A stretch of DNA of 64,000 nucleotides from Microbacterium sp. M28 (GTDB lineage: Bacteria; Actinomycetota; Actinomycetes; Actinomycetales; Microbacteriaceae), in NCBI RefSeq assembly GCF_025836995.1, contig NZ_CP107546.1, forward strand, positions 186,001 through 250,000. The letters are read 5' to 3'. The notes beneath the pieces were generated by a model. That model made no database searches and was not told where the DNA came from. It was given only the letters and a program-made list of their open reading frames with translations. The position numbers were made by a program, and so were the translations under genes. Of the stretch, positions 9,873 to 17,231 are shown one piece after another; position 1 is the stretch's first letter; each line of letters opens with the position of its first letter.

Positions 9873-11125
9873 GCGGATGCTCCCGCGAGTGCGGACACGA
9901 GCGGGATCGCGACGCGGACCCGCCAGCCGCCGCGCTCTCGAGGACCCGACTCGATCGTTCCCCCGGAGGCCGCGGCCCGCTCGCGCATGCCGAGCTGACC
10001 GAGCCCCGCCCTGGTCGTGAGGACCCGGCGCCCGGTATTGACGACCTCGAGTTCGACCGTGCCGTCCGTGTAGCGGAGACGGACGTCGGCGGTGGCGCCG
10101 GCTCCAGCGTGACGGCGGACGTTCGTGAGCGACTCCTGGGCGATGCGGTAGAGGTTCACGGCGACCATCGGCGGCACAGGCCGCGGATCACCGATGACGT
10201 CGTAGGTGGTCGGGATGCCCGCATCCGTCGCCGCAGCGACCAGGTCGGCGATGTCGGCCAGTTCGAGCGTCGAGGCGGCATCAGCGGCATCCTCGTCCGA
10301 CGAGCGCAGCGTCTCGAGCAGATTCCGCAGTTCGCCGATCGCGTCGCGCGCTGACGCCTCGATACCGGACAGTATGCGTTTGGCCTGTTCGATATCCGCA
10401 TCGATCACCACCCGGGCGGCTCCGGCCTGCACGCCCATCACCGAGACGTGATGCGCGACCACATCGTGCAGTTCGCGGGCGATGCGCACGCGGTCCAGCG
10501 CCACGGCCTGTGCGGCGGTGACCTCTCGTTCACGTTCGAGGTCGGCGGTGCGCTGCTCGAGCGCCGCCCGCTGCTTCGCCGCGTTCCACGCGCGCTCGCC
10601 GAAGTAGTAGGCGCCCGCGAAGTACAGCACGTTCAGCAGCACCTGCAGCAGCATGAACGCCACGAACGGCGACATCGCGCCGGCGATGACGTCCTCCTCG
10701 CGCGCGGTGTCGATCGCGTCGCGGTACATCGTGATGATGAGCCAGAGGAACATGCCGGCGATGATCACCGCCCGAACGACGGTCGCGGCACGACGGTTCC
10801 TCATCCACGCCCCGACCGTGTACAGCGCGATGAACATCGCGACGTTCCCGGCATACAGCTCGGGGATGCGGAACGTCACGGCCACGAAGTAGGCGACCGA
10901 GACGATGATCGCCACCTGCGCCGGCCACACCCGACGGAAGGCGAGCGGAGCGGCGAGGACGACGAGATACGGGATGGCGAGCGGCAGCGGCGCCTGCTCA
11001 TCGCCGTAGATCTCGGAGATCGACGACAGGGCGGCACTGACGACGCCGGCGACGAACACGACCGCGGCCAGGATGATGTCGTACCTGCGCTGCTGCGGCG
11101 TGATCGGGCGGCTCGATGCGGGCAT
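9869..11125 (-). CDS. Sensor histidine kinase (HisKA_3 family)
   Basis: A 418-residue NarX-like kinase. The N-terminal part has about five membrane helices (residues 15-170). A short coiled coil follows, then the dimerisation and phosphoacceptor region (RELHDVVAHH, His near residue 230) and a HATPase domain (NLYRIAQESLTNVRRHAG, then LGQLGMRERA). The start at 11125 is chosen because TACGGT lies seven bases upstream of it, the leaderless pattern of this region. A longer frame reaches an ATG at 11161. It heads a four-gene operon of kinase, regulator, ABC ATPase and membrane protein. Confidence 0.92.
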   Translation of the reverse strand: MPASSRPITPQQRRYDIILAAVVFVAGVVSAALSSISEIYGDEQAPLPLAIPYLVVLAAPLAFRRVWPAQVAIIVSVAYFVAVTFRIPELYAGNVAMFIALYTVGAWMRNRRAATVVRAVIIAGMFLWLIITMYRDAIDTAREEDVIAGAMSPFVAFMLLQVLLNVLYFAGAYYFGERAWNAAKQRAALEQRTADLEREREVTAAQAVALDRVRIARELHDVVAHHVSVMGVQAGAARVVIDADIEQAKRILSGIEASARDAIGELRNLLETLRSSDEDAADAASTLELADIADLVAAATDAGIPTTYDVIGDPRPVPPMVAVNLYRIAQESLTNVRRHAGAGATADVRLRYTDGTVELEVVNTGRRVLTTRAGLGQLGMRERAAASGGTIESGPRERGGWRVRVAIPLVSALAGASA

Positions 11126-11132
11126 GCTCACC

Positions 11133-11138
11133 ACCGTA
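11133..11138 (-). promoter_or_regulatory. -10 box (TACGGT) of the kinase/regulator/ABC operon
   Basis: TACGGT on the minus strand ends seven bases before the ATG at 11125. An 18-bp perfect palindrome at 11147-11164 (two GGATGCC-type half sites) covers the presumed -35 side. It may be an operator or merely two copies of the genome-wide motif. Confidence 0.5.
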
Positions 11139-11186
11139 CGGAAAAGCGGATGCCGCGGCATCCGTCCTGGGGTGGACTCGCGCGCA

Positions 11187-11222
11187 ACTTGCTATTGACA
11201 AGCGTGATTGTTATTTGCAAGT
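11187..11222 (+). promoter_or_regulatory. Promoter/operator with repeated CTTG/CAAG half-sites
   Basis: In a locally AT-rich stretch, ACTTGC (11187-11192) and GCAAGT (11217-11222) form an inverted repeat. A third half-site, CAAG, lies at 11199-11202. TTGACA (11196-11201) is a good -35 match inside the array. The layout suggests an operator for the HxlR regulator encoded second in this operon, binding over the promoter of the glyoxalase-family gene. Confidence 0.5.
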
Positions 11223-11269
11223 ATCGGTCTCGTCCGAACCGGACGACCGGAATCTGCAAAGGAGCACGC

Positions 11270-11716
11270 ATGTCCACCAAAGTCTTCGTCAACCTGCCCA
11301 CGGCCGACCTGGAGCGCAGCAAGGCGTTCTACACGGCACTGGGTTGTGACATCAATCCGCTGTTCACCGACGAGAACGCCGCCTGCATCGTCTGGAGCGA
11401 CGACGTGTTCTTCATGGTGCTGACGCGCGAGTACTTCGGCACCTTCACCGACAAGCAGGTCGTCGACGCGAAGAGCGCCGCGCAGGTGCTCGTCGCCCTG
11501 AGCCGCGATTCCCGCGAGGACGTCGACGACGTGCTGACCAAGGGCCTGGCAGCCGGCGGCACCGAGCCGCGCGACGCGCAGGACTACGGCTTCATGTACT
11601 CGCGCGACCTCGAGGACCCGGACGGAAACGTCCTCGAGTTCCTGTTCATGGACCCGGCCGCCGCCGAGCAGGGACCCGAGGCGTTCATGGCGGAGCAGGG
11701 CGCCGAGTCGGCCTGA
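11270..11716 (+). CDS. VOC (glyoxalase/bleomycin resistance) family protein
   Basis: A 148-residue vicinal-oxygen-chelate protein. The N-terminus (KVFVNLPTADLERSKAFYTALG) gives the first beta-alpha-beta unit, and DPDGNVLEFLFMD gives the C-terminal metal-site strand. This subgroup resembles the PhnB/YaeR-like lactoylglutathione lyase relatives whose substrate is usually unknown. The ATG at 11270 follows AAAGGAG. It is first in a three-gene operon with an HxlR regulator (overlap TGATG) and a DHFR-like reductase. Confidence 0.88.
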   Translation: MSTKVFVNLPTADLERSKAFYTALGCDINPLFTDENAACIVWSDDVFFMVLTREYFGTFTDKQVVDAKSAAQVLVALSRDSREDVDDVLTKGLAAGGTEPRDAQDYGFMYSRDLEDPDGNVLEFLFMDPAAAEQGPEAFMAEQGAESA

Positions 11717-12411
11717 TGGCCGCCCGGAACTACGGCCAGTACTGCGGTGTGACGACGGCCGTCGAGCTGATCGGGGAGCGGTGGGCGATGCTCATCGTCC
11801 GCGATCTGCTCGTCGGCCCTCGCCGCTACACCGATCTCAAGCAGGGGCTGCCGAAGATCCCGACCAACATCCTCTCCACGCGTCTCAAGGAGCTGCAGGA
11901 GGGCGGGGTGGTGCGCCGCGTCCCGCTGATGAACTGCGGGCTGGTCTACGAGCTGACCCCGTACGGGCGTTCGCTCGAGCCGATCCTGCTCGCGCTCGGA
12001 CGCTGGGGGTTCCAGGCCATGGGTGATCCGGAACCGGGTGATGTCGTCACCCCCGACTCGCTCACCATGGCGCTTCGGACCTCGTTCCGTCCTTCAGAGG
12101 CTGCGGATGCCGACATCGAGCTCCACCTCGGCGACATCGTGCTGCGGGTCATCGTGGCGGCGGGAGAGCTCGCGATCACTCAGCTCGCCCCGCCAGCGCC
12201 GCCGGTCGGCGGTCGCCTCCCGGCCGGGCAACCGGACGCCGTGATCGTGGCAGGCCCCGGCATCCGAAGCCTGATCGCCGGAGAGGTGACGCCGGGCGAG
12301 GCGATCGCGCAGGATCTCGTCGCCGTGGTGCGCGGCGACGAGAGCGCACTGGACGCATTCGCGTCGACATTCCACATCGCACCGCTGGTCGCGCAAGGGA
12401 GCATGACATGA
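11716..12411 (+). CDS. HxlR family transcriptional regulator with C-terminal extension
   Basis: A 231-residue regulator. Residues 1-105 are the HxlR winged helix: YCGVTTAVELIGERWAMLIVRDL, TDLKQGLPKIPTNILSTRL and YELTPYGR. Cys near residue 10 is the position used for electrophile or redox sensing in some family members. The extra domain of about 120 residues (112-231) is longer than a minimal HxlR protein and resembles an SCP2-like fold. The gene overlaps both neighbours (TGATG and ATGA), so it probably autoregulates the operon from the 11187-11222 region. Confidence 0.9.
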   Translation: MAARNYGQYCGVTTAVELIGERWAMLIVRDLLVGPRRYTDLKQGLPKIPTNILSTRLKELQEGGVVRRVPLMNCGLVYELTPYGRSLEPILLALGRWGFQAMGDPEPGDVVTPDSLTMALRTSFRPSEAADADIELHLGDIVLRVIVAAGELAITQLAPPAPPVGGRLPAGQPDAVIVAGPGIRSLIAGEVTPGEAIAQDLVAVVRGDESALDAFASTFHIAPLVAQGSMT

Positions 12412-13037
12412 GCACGGACGGACGCATCATCATCGATCTGTTCACCACCCTCGACGGCGTCGCACAGGCCCCAGGGGGCCCGGAGGAGGACACGTCCGGC
12501 GCGTTCCCGTTCGGTGGGTGGCAGGCGCCGCTGGAGAGCGAAGCAGTCGGTCGCAGCGTTTCCGAAGGGATGCAGACCCTCGACGCGCTGCTGCTCGGAC
12601 GGCGCACGTACGACATCTTCGCGGGCTACTGGCCGCAGCACACCACGGGACCGGAGGGTTGGATCGGGCAGCTGTTCGACCGGGTGCCCAAGTACGTCGC
12701 ATCGCGGGATGCCGGCATCGAGCTGTCGTGGCCGGGGTCGACGCGCGTCGGCGACGACCTCGCATCGGAGATCGCCGCACTGCGCTCGCGTCACCGCGAC
12801 GTGCACGTGATCGGCAGCGTCGACTTCGGCCAGACCCTGCTCGCCGAGAAGCTGTACGACGAACTGCAGCTCTGGGTCTATCCCGTCGTGCTCGGGCAGG
12901 GCAAGAAGGTGTTCCCGGACGGCGCGGCACCGTCGAACATGAAACTGCTCAGCGCTTCCGCGGGCGACGGTGGCACGCTGCTGCTGCGCTACGCGCCGCT
13001 GCCGGGCGAGGTACAGACCGGGACGATGGGGGAGTAG
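12408..13037 (+). CDS. Dihydrofolate reductase family protein (RibD C-terminal-like)
   Basis: A 209-residue protein of the RibD-C/DHFR-like fold. DLFTTLDGVAQAPGGP at the N-terminus, LLLGRRTYDIFAGYW (about 60-74) and VIGSVDFGQTLL are typical of the YyaP/YwjB group. These NADPH-dependent reductases are mostly of unknown substrate. It overlaps the HxlR gene by ATGA and ends the operon. With the glyoxalase-like first gene, the operon looks like a small stress or detoxification unit; this is inference. Confidence 0.9.
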   Translation: MSTDGRIIIDLFTTLDGVAQAPGGPEEDTSGAFPFGGWQAPLESEAVGRSVSEGMQTLDALLLGRRTYDIFAGYWPQHTTGPEGWIGQLFDRVPKYVASRDAGIELSWPGSTRVGDDLASEIAALRSRHRDVHVIGSVDFGQTLLAEKLYDELQLWVYPVVLGQGKKVFPDGAAPSNMKLLSASAGDGGTLLLRYAPLPGEVQTGTMGE

Positions 13038-13056
13038 AAGGGGCCGCTGCGGCCGC

Positions 13057-13866
13057 TCAGGCCAGCAGGCGCTCGATCACGAGGGCGACGCCGTCGTCAT
13101 CGTTGGATGCCGGGGCGACCTCGTCGGCGGCATCCCGCACCGCGGGTTCGGCGTCCGGCATGGCGACCCCGCGGCCCGCCCAGTGCAGCATCTCCAGATC
13201 GTTGAGCGCGTCGCCGAAGGCGACGACCTCGGTGCGGTCGATGCCGAGGTGCGTGCACAGCTGAGCGAGGCCCGTCGCCTTCGTGACTCCTTCGGCCATC
13301 ACCTCGACGAACGGCGCACCCGACAGCGTCGCCTCGAAGCCGGTGAGCCCGAGCGCCTGCAATGCGGCGAAGATCTCCGGGATCGGAACGGTCGGATGCC
13401 GGATCACGAGCTTCAGGCTCGGCGCCGCGAGGACGTCCGCGAGGGGAACGCCGCCCATCGTGGCCGGATCGCGCTTGTGGTCGCTCAGCTGCGCGAGATC
13501 GGCGTAGCCGTGCTGCGCGACGAAGCTCTCGCCGACGTCGCGCACGCTCGCGAAGACCAGGTCGGGGATGACTTCGCCCAGAGCCTCGGCCAGCTGTCGT
13601 TGCACGTCCGCGGGGATCTCCTGCGCGAACAGGTGCTCGCCGGTCGCCAGATGCACGCCGTAGGCGCCGTTGCCGCACAGTGCCCAGTCGTCGAACCCGG
13701 CTCCGGCCGCCACCTGCTGCAGTCCGATCGGCTGACGTGCGGTCACGGGGACGACGCGGATGCCGGCATCCCGCGCGGCATCCAGGGCGGCGCGCGTCCG
13801 CGGAGAAACCGTGCTCGCGGCGTTCAGCAGCGTGCCGTCGAGATCCGTCGCGATGAGGCGGATCAC
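13057..13866 (-). CDS. Cof-type HAD-IIB family hydrolase
   Basis: A 269-residue phosphatase of the haloacid dehalogenase superfamily. Motif I is ATDLDGTLLN (Asp nucleophile near residue 6), motif II is PVTARQ, and motifs III/IV are near KATG and FGDALNDLEML. The large central insertion is the class IIB cap. Such enzymes dephosphorylate sugar phosphates or flavin phosphates. The GTG at 13866 overlaps the xthA stop (GTGA), so it is co-transcribed with xthA. Confidence 0.92.
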   Translation of the reverse strand: MIRLIATDLDGTLLNAASTVSPRTRAALDAARDAGIRVVPVTARQPIGLQQVAAGAGFDDWALCGNGAYGVHLATGEHLFAQEIPADVQRQLAEALGEVIPDLVFASVRDVGESFVAQHGYADLAQLSDHKRDPATMGGVPLADVLAAPSLKLVIRHPTVPIPEIFAALQALGLTGFEATLSGAPFVEVMAEGVTKATGLAQLCTHLGIDRTEVVAFGDALNDLEMLHWAGRGVAMPDAEPAVRDAADEVAPASNDDDGVALVIERLLA

Positions 13867-14708
13867 GCGAAGATCATCGGGAGGTCGTCGTCCTCGTCCA
13901 CCGTGCCGAAGTCGAGATCGACGACCACCGGAACGTGGTCGCTGGGCTGTTCGCCCTTGCGCTCCTCGCGATGGATGGATGCGCCGGTGACGGCCTCCGC
14001 CAGGGCACGGGATCCGAGGATGAAGTCGATGCGGATGCCCTCGTTGCGCGGGAACTTCAGGCGCTGGTAGTCCCAGTAGGTGTAGCCCTCGGGGATGAGC
14101 GGGCGGACCACATCGGTGACCCCGGCGTCCGCGAGGGCGAAGAACGCCTGGCGCTCCGGCGGAGACACGTGCGTCGAGACGCCCTCGACGATCGCCGGGT
14201 CGCCGTTGTCGGCATCGAACGGGATGATGTTGAAGTCGCCGACCAGTGCCAGCGGCAGATCCGGGTTCGCCGCGAGTTCGGCGGCCGTGGCGTTCTTCAG
14301 CTCTTCCAGCCAGTGCAGCTTGTACGCGTAGTGCGGGTCGTCCAGGCTGCGCCCGTTGGGCACGTACAGGCTCCACACCCGCACTCCGTCGATCATCACG
14401 CCCAGAGCGCGCGCCTCCTGCGGGGCGTCCGGACCTTCATGACCCTTCGCGAACCCCGGCATCCCGGCGAACGACGTGCGCACATCCGTGATGGGCAGGC
14501 GGCTGGCGATGGCCACGCCGTTCCACTGATTGAAGCCATGGACCTCGACGTGGTAGCCCGCTTCTTCGAACGGCGCGTAGGGGAACTGCTCCGGCTTGCA
14601 CTTGATCTCCTGGAACGCCAGGACATCGATGTCCTCACGGACGGCGAACTCGACGGCGCGGGTGACGCGGGTGCGGATGGAGTTGATGTTCCAGGTGGCC
14701 AAGCGCAT
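13863..14708 (-). CDS. xthA: Exodeoxyribonuclease III (AP endonuclease)
   Basis: A 281-residue exonuclease III that cuts DNA at abasic sites in base-excision repair. The family pattern is clear: LATWNINSIRTR at the N-terminus, FQEIKCKPEQFP with the metal-binding Glu, SLYVPNGRS, LVGDFNI, and SDHVPVVVDL near the C-terminus with the catalytic Asp-His. The ATG at 14708 lies six bases after TAGGCT, without a Shine-Dalgarno sequence. A HAD phosphatase gene is coupled downstream. Confidence 0.96.
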   Translation of the reverse strand: MRLATWNINSIRTRVTRAVEFAVREDIDVLAFQEIKCKPEQFPYAPFEEAGYHVEVHGFNQWNGVAIASRLPITDVRTSFAGMPGFAKGHEGPDAPQEARALGVMIDGVRVWSLYVPNGRSLDDPHYAYKLHWLEELKNATAAELAANPDLPLALVGDFNIIPFDADNGDPAIVEGVSTHVSPPERQAFFALADAGVTDVVRPLIPEGYTYWDYQRLKFPRNEGIRIDFILGSRALAEAVTGASIHREERKGEQPSDHVPVVVDLDFGTVDEDDDLPMIFA

Positions 14709-14714
14709 GCGTCC

Positions 14715-14720
14715 AGCCTA
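14715..14720 (-). promoter_or_regulatory. -10 box (TAGGCT) of leaderless xthA mRNA
   Basis: TAGGCT on the minus strand ends exactly six bases before the xthA ATG. Confidence 0.65.
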
Positions 14721-14774
14721 CGGGGCGGGTCGGACATGGTGCTTGGGGTGCGGGGCGCCATTAGGAGATTTATA

Positions 14775-14807
14775 GCACTTTATTGGATCCAAATAAAGTG
14801 CCATAAT
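14775..14807 (+). promoter_or_regulatory. AT-rich promoter with a 10-bp inverted repeat
   Basis: GCACTTTATT (14775-14784) and its perfect complement AATAAAGTGC (14792-14801) are separated by 7 bp. They abut CATAAT (14802-14807), a good -10. The repeat covers the -35 and spacer, so a bound protein would block initiation. The region is strikingly AT-rich against its surroundings. Transcription would start near 14814 and leave a short leader with GGAGG at 14821-14825. Confidence 0.65.
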
Positions 14808-14830
14808 TTGGGTAATAGATGGAGGCGCGT

Positions 14831-16057
14831 GTGGACAGCATCCTGAATCCCTACACCCCGAACGCGGGAGCATCACCCGACATCATTGTCGGGAGGGAAG
14901 AGCAGACGAAGGCCTTCGAGACCCTGCTGCGTCGTCTGACGCGTGGCAAGACGCATCAGTCGATGATCATCACCGGACTGCGCGGAGTTGGCAAGACCGT
15001 GCTTCTGAACGAGTTCGGAGACATTGCGCGGACCGAGCACTGGGAAGTGCTTGAGTTCGAAGCTCGCAAGCATGATGACACTCGATTTCGGCAGGCGATG
15101 GCTTCACTTCTGAAAGCAGCCCTGCTTCGGCTGTCACCGCGCGCAAAATGGACCGATCGCGCACGCCGGGCGGCCGCGGTGGTCACATCGTTCGCGCTCT
15201 CCGTCGACCAACAGGGGACCTGGTCACTCGCCTGGGACGTGGAGGCTCAGGAGGGAATCGCCGATCATGGCGATCTGGGCCTCGATCTCACCGACGTTCT
15301 GGTCGCTCTTGGGGAGATCGCACAAGAACGCGAGCGCGGCGTCGCGGTCCTCATCGATGAGGTGCAGTTCCTCAGCGCTCGCCAGCTCGAAGCCCTGATA
15401 CAGGCCGTGCACAAGACGGTGCAACGGAAGTTGCCGATCACCTTCGTGGGCGCAGGACTTCCACAGATCGCTGAGCTGGCGGGAGATGCGAAGTCGTATG
15501 CGGAGCGGCTCTTTCAGTTCCCGAAGATCGACTCGCTCAGCGACAATGATGCGAGAAAGGCCTTGATCGAGCCCGCGGCGGCAGAAGGAGTGGATTTCGA
15601 ACCGGACGCCGTCGACCTCGCGGTCGAGATCACTCGTGGGTATCCCTACTTCCTGCAGGAGCTCGGCTACCAAGTCTGGGAGATCGCGGATCGATCGCCC
15701 ATCACACGTGACGACGTGCTGATCGCTCGCGAGGGGTATGAGGCGAAGCTGGACAGTTCGTTCTTCCGCGTCCGATTGGACCGCGCGACCCCACTGCAGA
15801 CGGCATATATGCGGGCGATGGCGGAGCTCGGACCGGATGCGCAGAAGGCGTCGGAAGTTGCCCGAGTGATGGGCCGGGAGTCGACTCAGCTCGGCCCGAC
15901 GCGAGCGGAGTTGATCGATATGGGACTTCTCTACACGCCGGAGCACGGATACGCCGCATTCACCGTGCCCGATTTCGACAAGTTCATGCTGCGCGCCGTC
16001 CCAAGACTGGAAGTGCCGGAACTGCAGAAACGCTCACGCAGGAAGTCCACCGACTAG
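14831..16057 (+). CDS. AAA ATPase with C-terminal winged helix (ORC/Cdc6-like, standalone)
   Basis: A 408-residue ATPase of the AAA_16/ORC-Cdc6-like group; function unknown. Walker A is GLRGVGKT (49-56), Walker B is VAVLIDEVQF (171-180) and the sensor-1 region is FVGAGLPQI (205-213). Residues 320-390 look like a winged helix (ASEVARVMGRE, ELIDMGLLYTPEHGYAAF). The GTG at 14831 is chosen because GGAGG lies five bases before it; an in-frame ATG at 14819 would leave almost no leader. It stands alone between xthA and a PEBP gene. It has an AT-rich palindromic promoter and codon use slightly less GC-rich than its neighbours, which suggests acquisition by transfer. It ends in a basic tail (RSRRKS). 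Confidence 0.85.
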   Translation: MDSILNPYTPNAGASPDIIVGREEQTKAFETLLRRLTRGKTHQSMIITGLRGVGKTVLLNEFGDIARTEHWEVLEFEARKHDDTRFRQAMASLLKAALLRLSPRAKWTDRARRAAAVVTSFALSVDQQGTWSLAWDVEAQEGIADHGDLGLDLTDVLVALGEIAQERERGVAVLIDEVQFLSARQLEALIQAVHKTVQRKLPITFVGAGLPQIAELAGDAKSYAERLFQFPKIDSLSDNDARKALIEPAAAEGVDFEPDAVDLAVEITRGYPYFLQELGYQVWEIADRSPITRDDVLIAREGYEAKLDSSFFRVRLDRATPLQTAYMRAMAELGPDAQKASEVARVMGRESTQLGPTRAELIDMGLLYTPEHGYAAFTVPDFDKFMLRAVPRLEVPELQKRSRRKSTD

Positions 16058-16590
16058 CGGTCGGCGGAGTCGGCGGTGCCGAGGAGGACGCCCCGGGCGA
16101 GCGTGTGGAAGTGGCGGTGGAAGCCGAGGACCGCGGGCGTCGAACCGTCGGCGATATCGAGGGAATCGACGTCGAGCGCGTCGACGACGAAGAAATAGCG
16201 GTGCAGGCCCGTGCCGGCAGGGGGCGCGGCACCGATGAAGCGCTCCGTGCGCTGCTCGTTCGGGAGCACGCGTGCCGGACCGGGCAGGCTCGCGGCGGTG
16301 CCGTCGCCACCGGGCACCGACGTGGCGCTGCCGGGGAGGTCGAACGCGGCCCAGTGCCAGAAACCCGATCCGGTCGGGGCATCCGGATCGAAGCAGCTGA
16401 TCGCGATGCTGCGGGTGCCAGCCGGCGGCTGCGACCACTGCAGTGCGGGGAGCCTGTCCTCGCCGCCTCGATCCGCCGACCACGCGAACAGCGGCAGTGG
16501 TCCGCCTGGGGTGAAATCGGGGCTGGTGAGCTGCAGCGGCGCCACCGGGCGCAGTTCGGCGAGCTCGGCATAGGGATCGAACGAGAACAT
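16054..16590 (-). CDS. YbhB/YbcL family (phosphatidylethanolamine-binding-like) protein
   Basis: A 178-residue PEBP-fold protein. Signature elements are ISCFDPDAPTGSGFWHWAAFDLP (DPDAP and HW ligand-pocket residues) and GLHRYFFVVDAL (GxHRY/F). No signal peptide is seen, so it is probably cytoplasmic. The function in bacteria is poorly known. The ATG at 16590 follows GGAGG with good spacing. Its last bases overlap the convergent AAA ATPase gene. Confidence 0.9.
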   Translation of the reverse strand: MFSFDPYAELAELRPVAPLQLTSPDFTPGGPLPLFAWSADRGGEDRLPALQWSQPPAGTRSIAISCFDPDAPTGSGFWHWAAFDLPGSATSVPGGDGTAASLPGPARVLPNEQRTERFIGAAPPAGTGLHRYFFVVDALDVDSLDIADGSTPAVLGFHRHFHTLARGVLLGTADSADR

Positions 16591-16660
16591 GAGACCTCCG
16601 CATCCTTCGCTTCCCCGCCACGATAGGCGACACACGCCGTCGTCGACAGGGCCCGCGTCC

Positions 16661-16666
16661 TACACT
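16661..16666 (+). promoter_or_regulatory. -10 box (TACACT) of leaderless pyrE mRNA
   Basis: TACACT ends seven bases before the GTG start of pyrE, with no Shine-Dalgarno sequence between them. Confidence 0.6.
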
Positions 16667-16673
16667 GGATGCC

Positions 16674-17231
16674 GTGACCCTCGACGCAGACCGCCAGTCC
16701 CTGCTCGCCCTCATCACGGATGAGGCAGTGTTCCATGGTGACTTCACCCTGTCCAGCGGCAAGAAGGCGACGTACTACGTCGACATGCGCAAGCTGACCC
16801 TCGATCACCGTGCGGCTCCGGCCATCGGCCGCATCATGCTCGATCTGATCGGCGACCTCGACGTCGCCGCGGTCGGCGGCCTGACCCTCGGTGCCGACCC
16901 GATCGCGAACTCCGTCATGCACGCGTCGGTCGCGACGGATCGCCCCCTGGATGCGTTCGTCGTCCGCAAGGAGCCCAAGGACCACGGTCGCGGCCGTCAG
17001 ATCGAGGGCGCGGATGTCAAAGGCAAGCGCGTCGTCGTCCTCGAGGACACCTCGACCACCGGTCAGTCGGCGCTCAAGGCCGTCGAGGCGCTGCGCCGCG
17101 AGGGCGCGGAGGTCATCGCGGTCGCCGTGATCGTGGACCGCAAGACCGGTGCTCAGGCCGCGATCGAGGAGGCCGGCCTCGAGTGGCGCGCGGCCTTCGA
17201 TCTCGACGACCTCGGACTCGACCCGCAGTGA
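16674..17231 (+). CDS. pyrE: Orotate phosphoribosyltransferase
   Basis: A 185-residue enzyme that makes orotidine monophosphate from orotate and PRPP in pyrimidine synthesis. FTLSSGKKATYYVDMRKLTL is the family N-terminus, FVVRKEPKDHGRG the flexible catalytic loop, and VVVLEDTSTTGQSAL the PRPP-binding motif. The pyrimidine operon itself is not here; a solitary pyrE is usual in actinobacteria. The GTG lies seven bases after TACACT, suggesting a leaderless message. The stop overlaps the ROK gene (GTGA). Confidence 0.95.
   Translation: MTLDADRQSLLALITDEAVFHGDFTLSSGKKATYYVDMRKLTLDHRAAPAIGRIMLDLIGDLDVAAVGGLTLGADPIANSVMHASVATDRPLDAFVVRKEPKDHGRGRQIEGADVKGKRVVVLEDTSTTGQSALKAVEALRREGAEVIAVAVIVDRKTGAQAAIEEAGLEWRAAFDLDDLGLDPQ

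Noticed and set aside
11147..11164. 18-bp perfect palindrome at the kinase promoter, considered as a firm operator
   Set aside because: It is made of two copies of the genome-wide GGATGCC motif, so its specificity is doubtful. It is noted with the promoter but not listed as an operator.
15224..15946. A 240-codon minus-strand frame inside the AAA ATPase gene
   Set aside because: It looks more protein-like than most shadows, but has no start signal and no family. The plus strand has Walker motifs.
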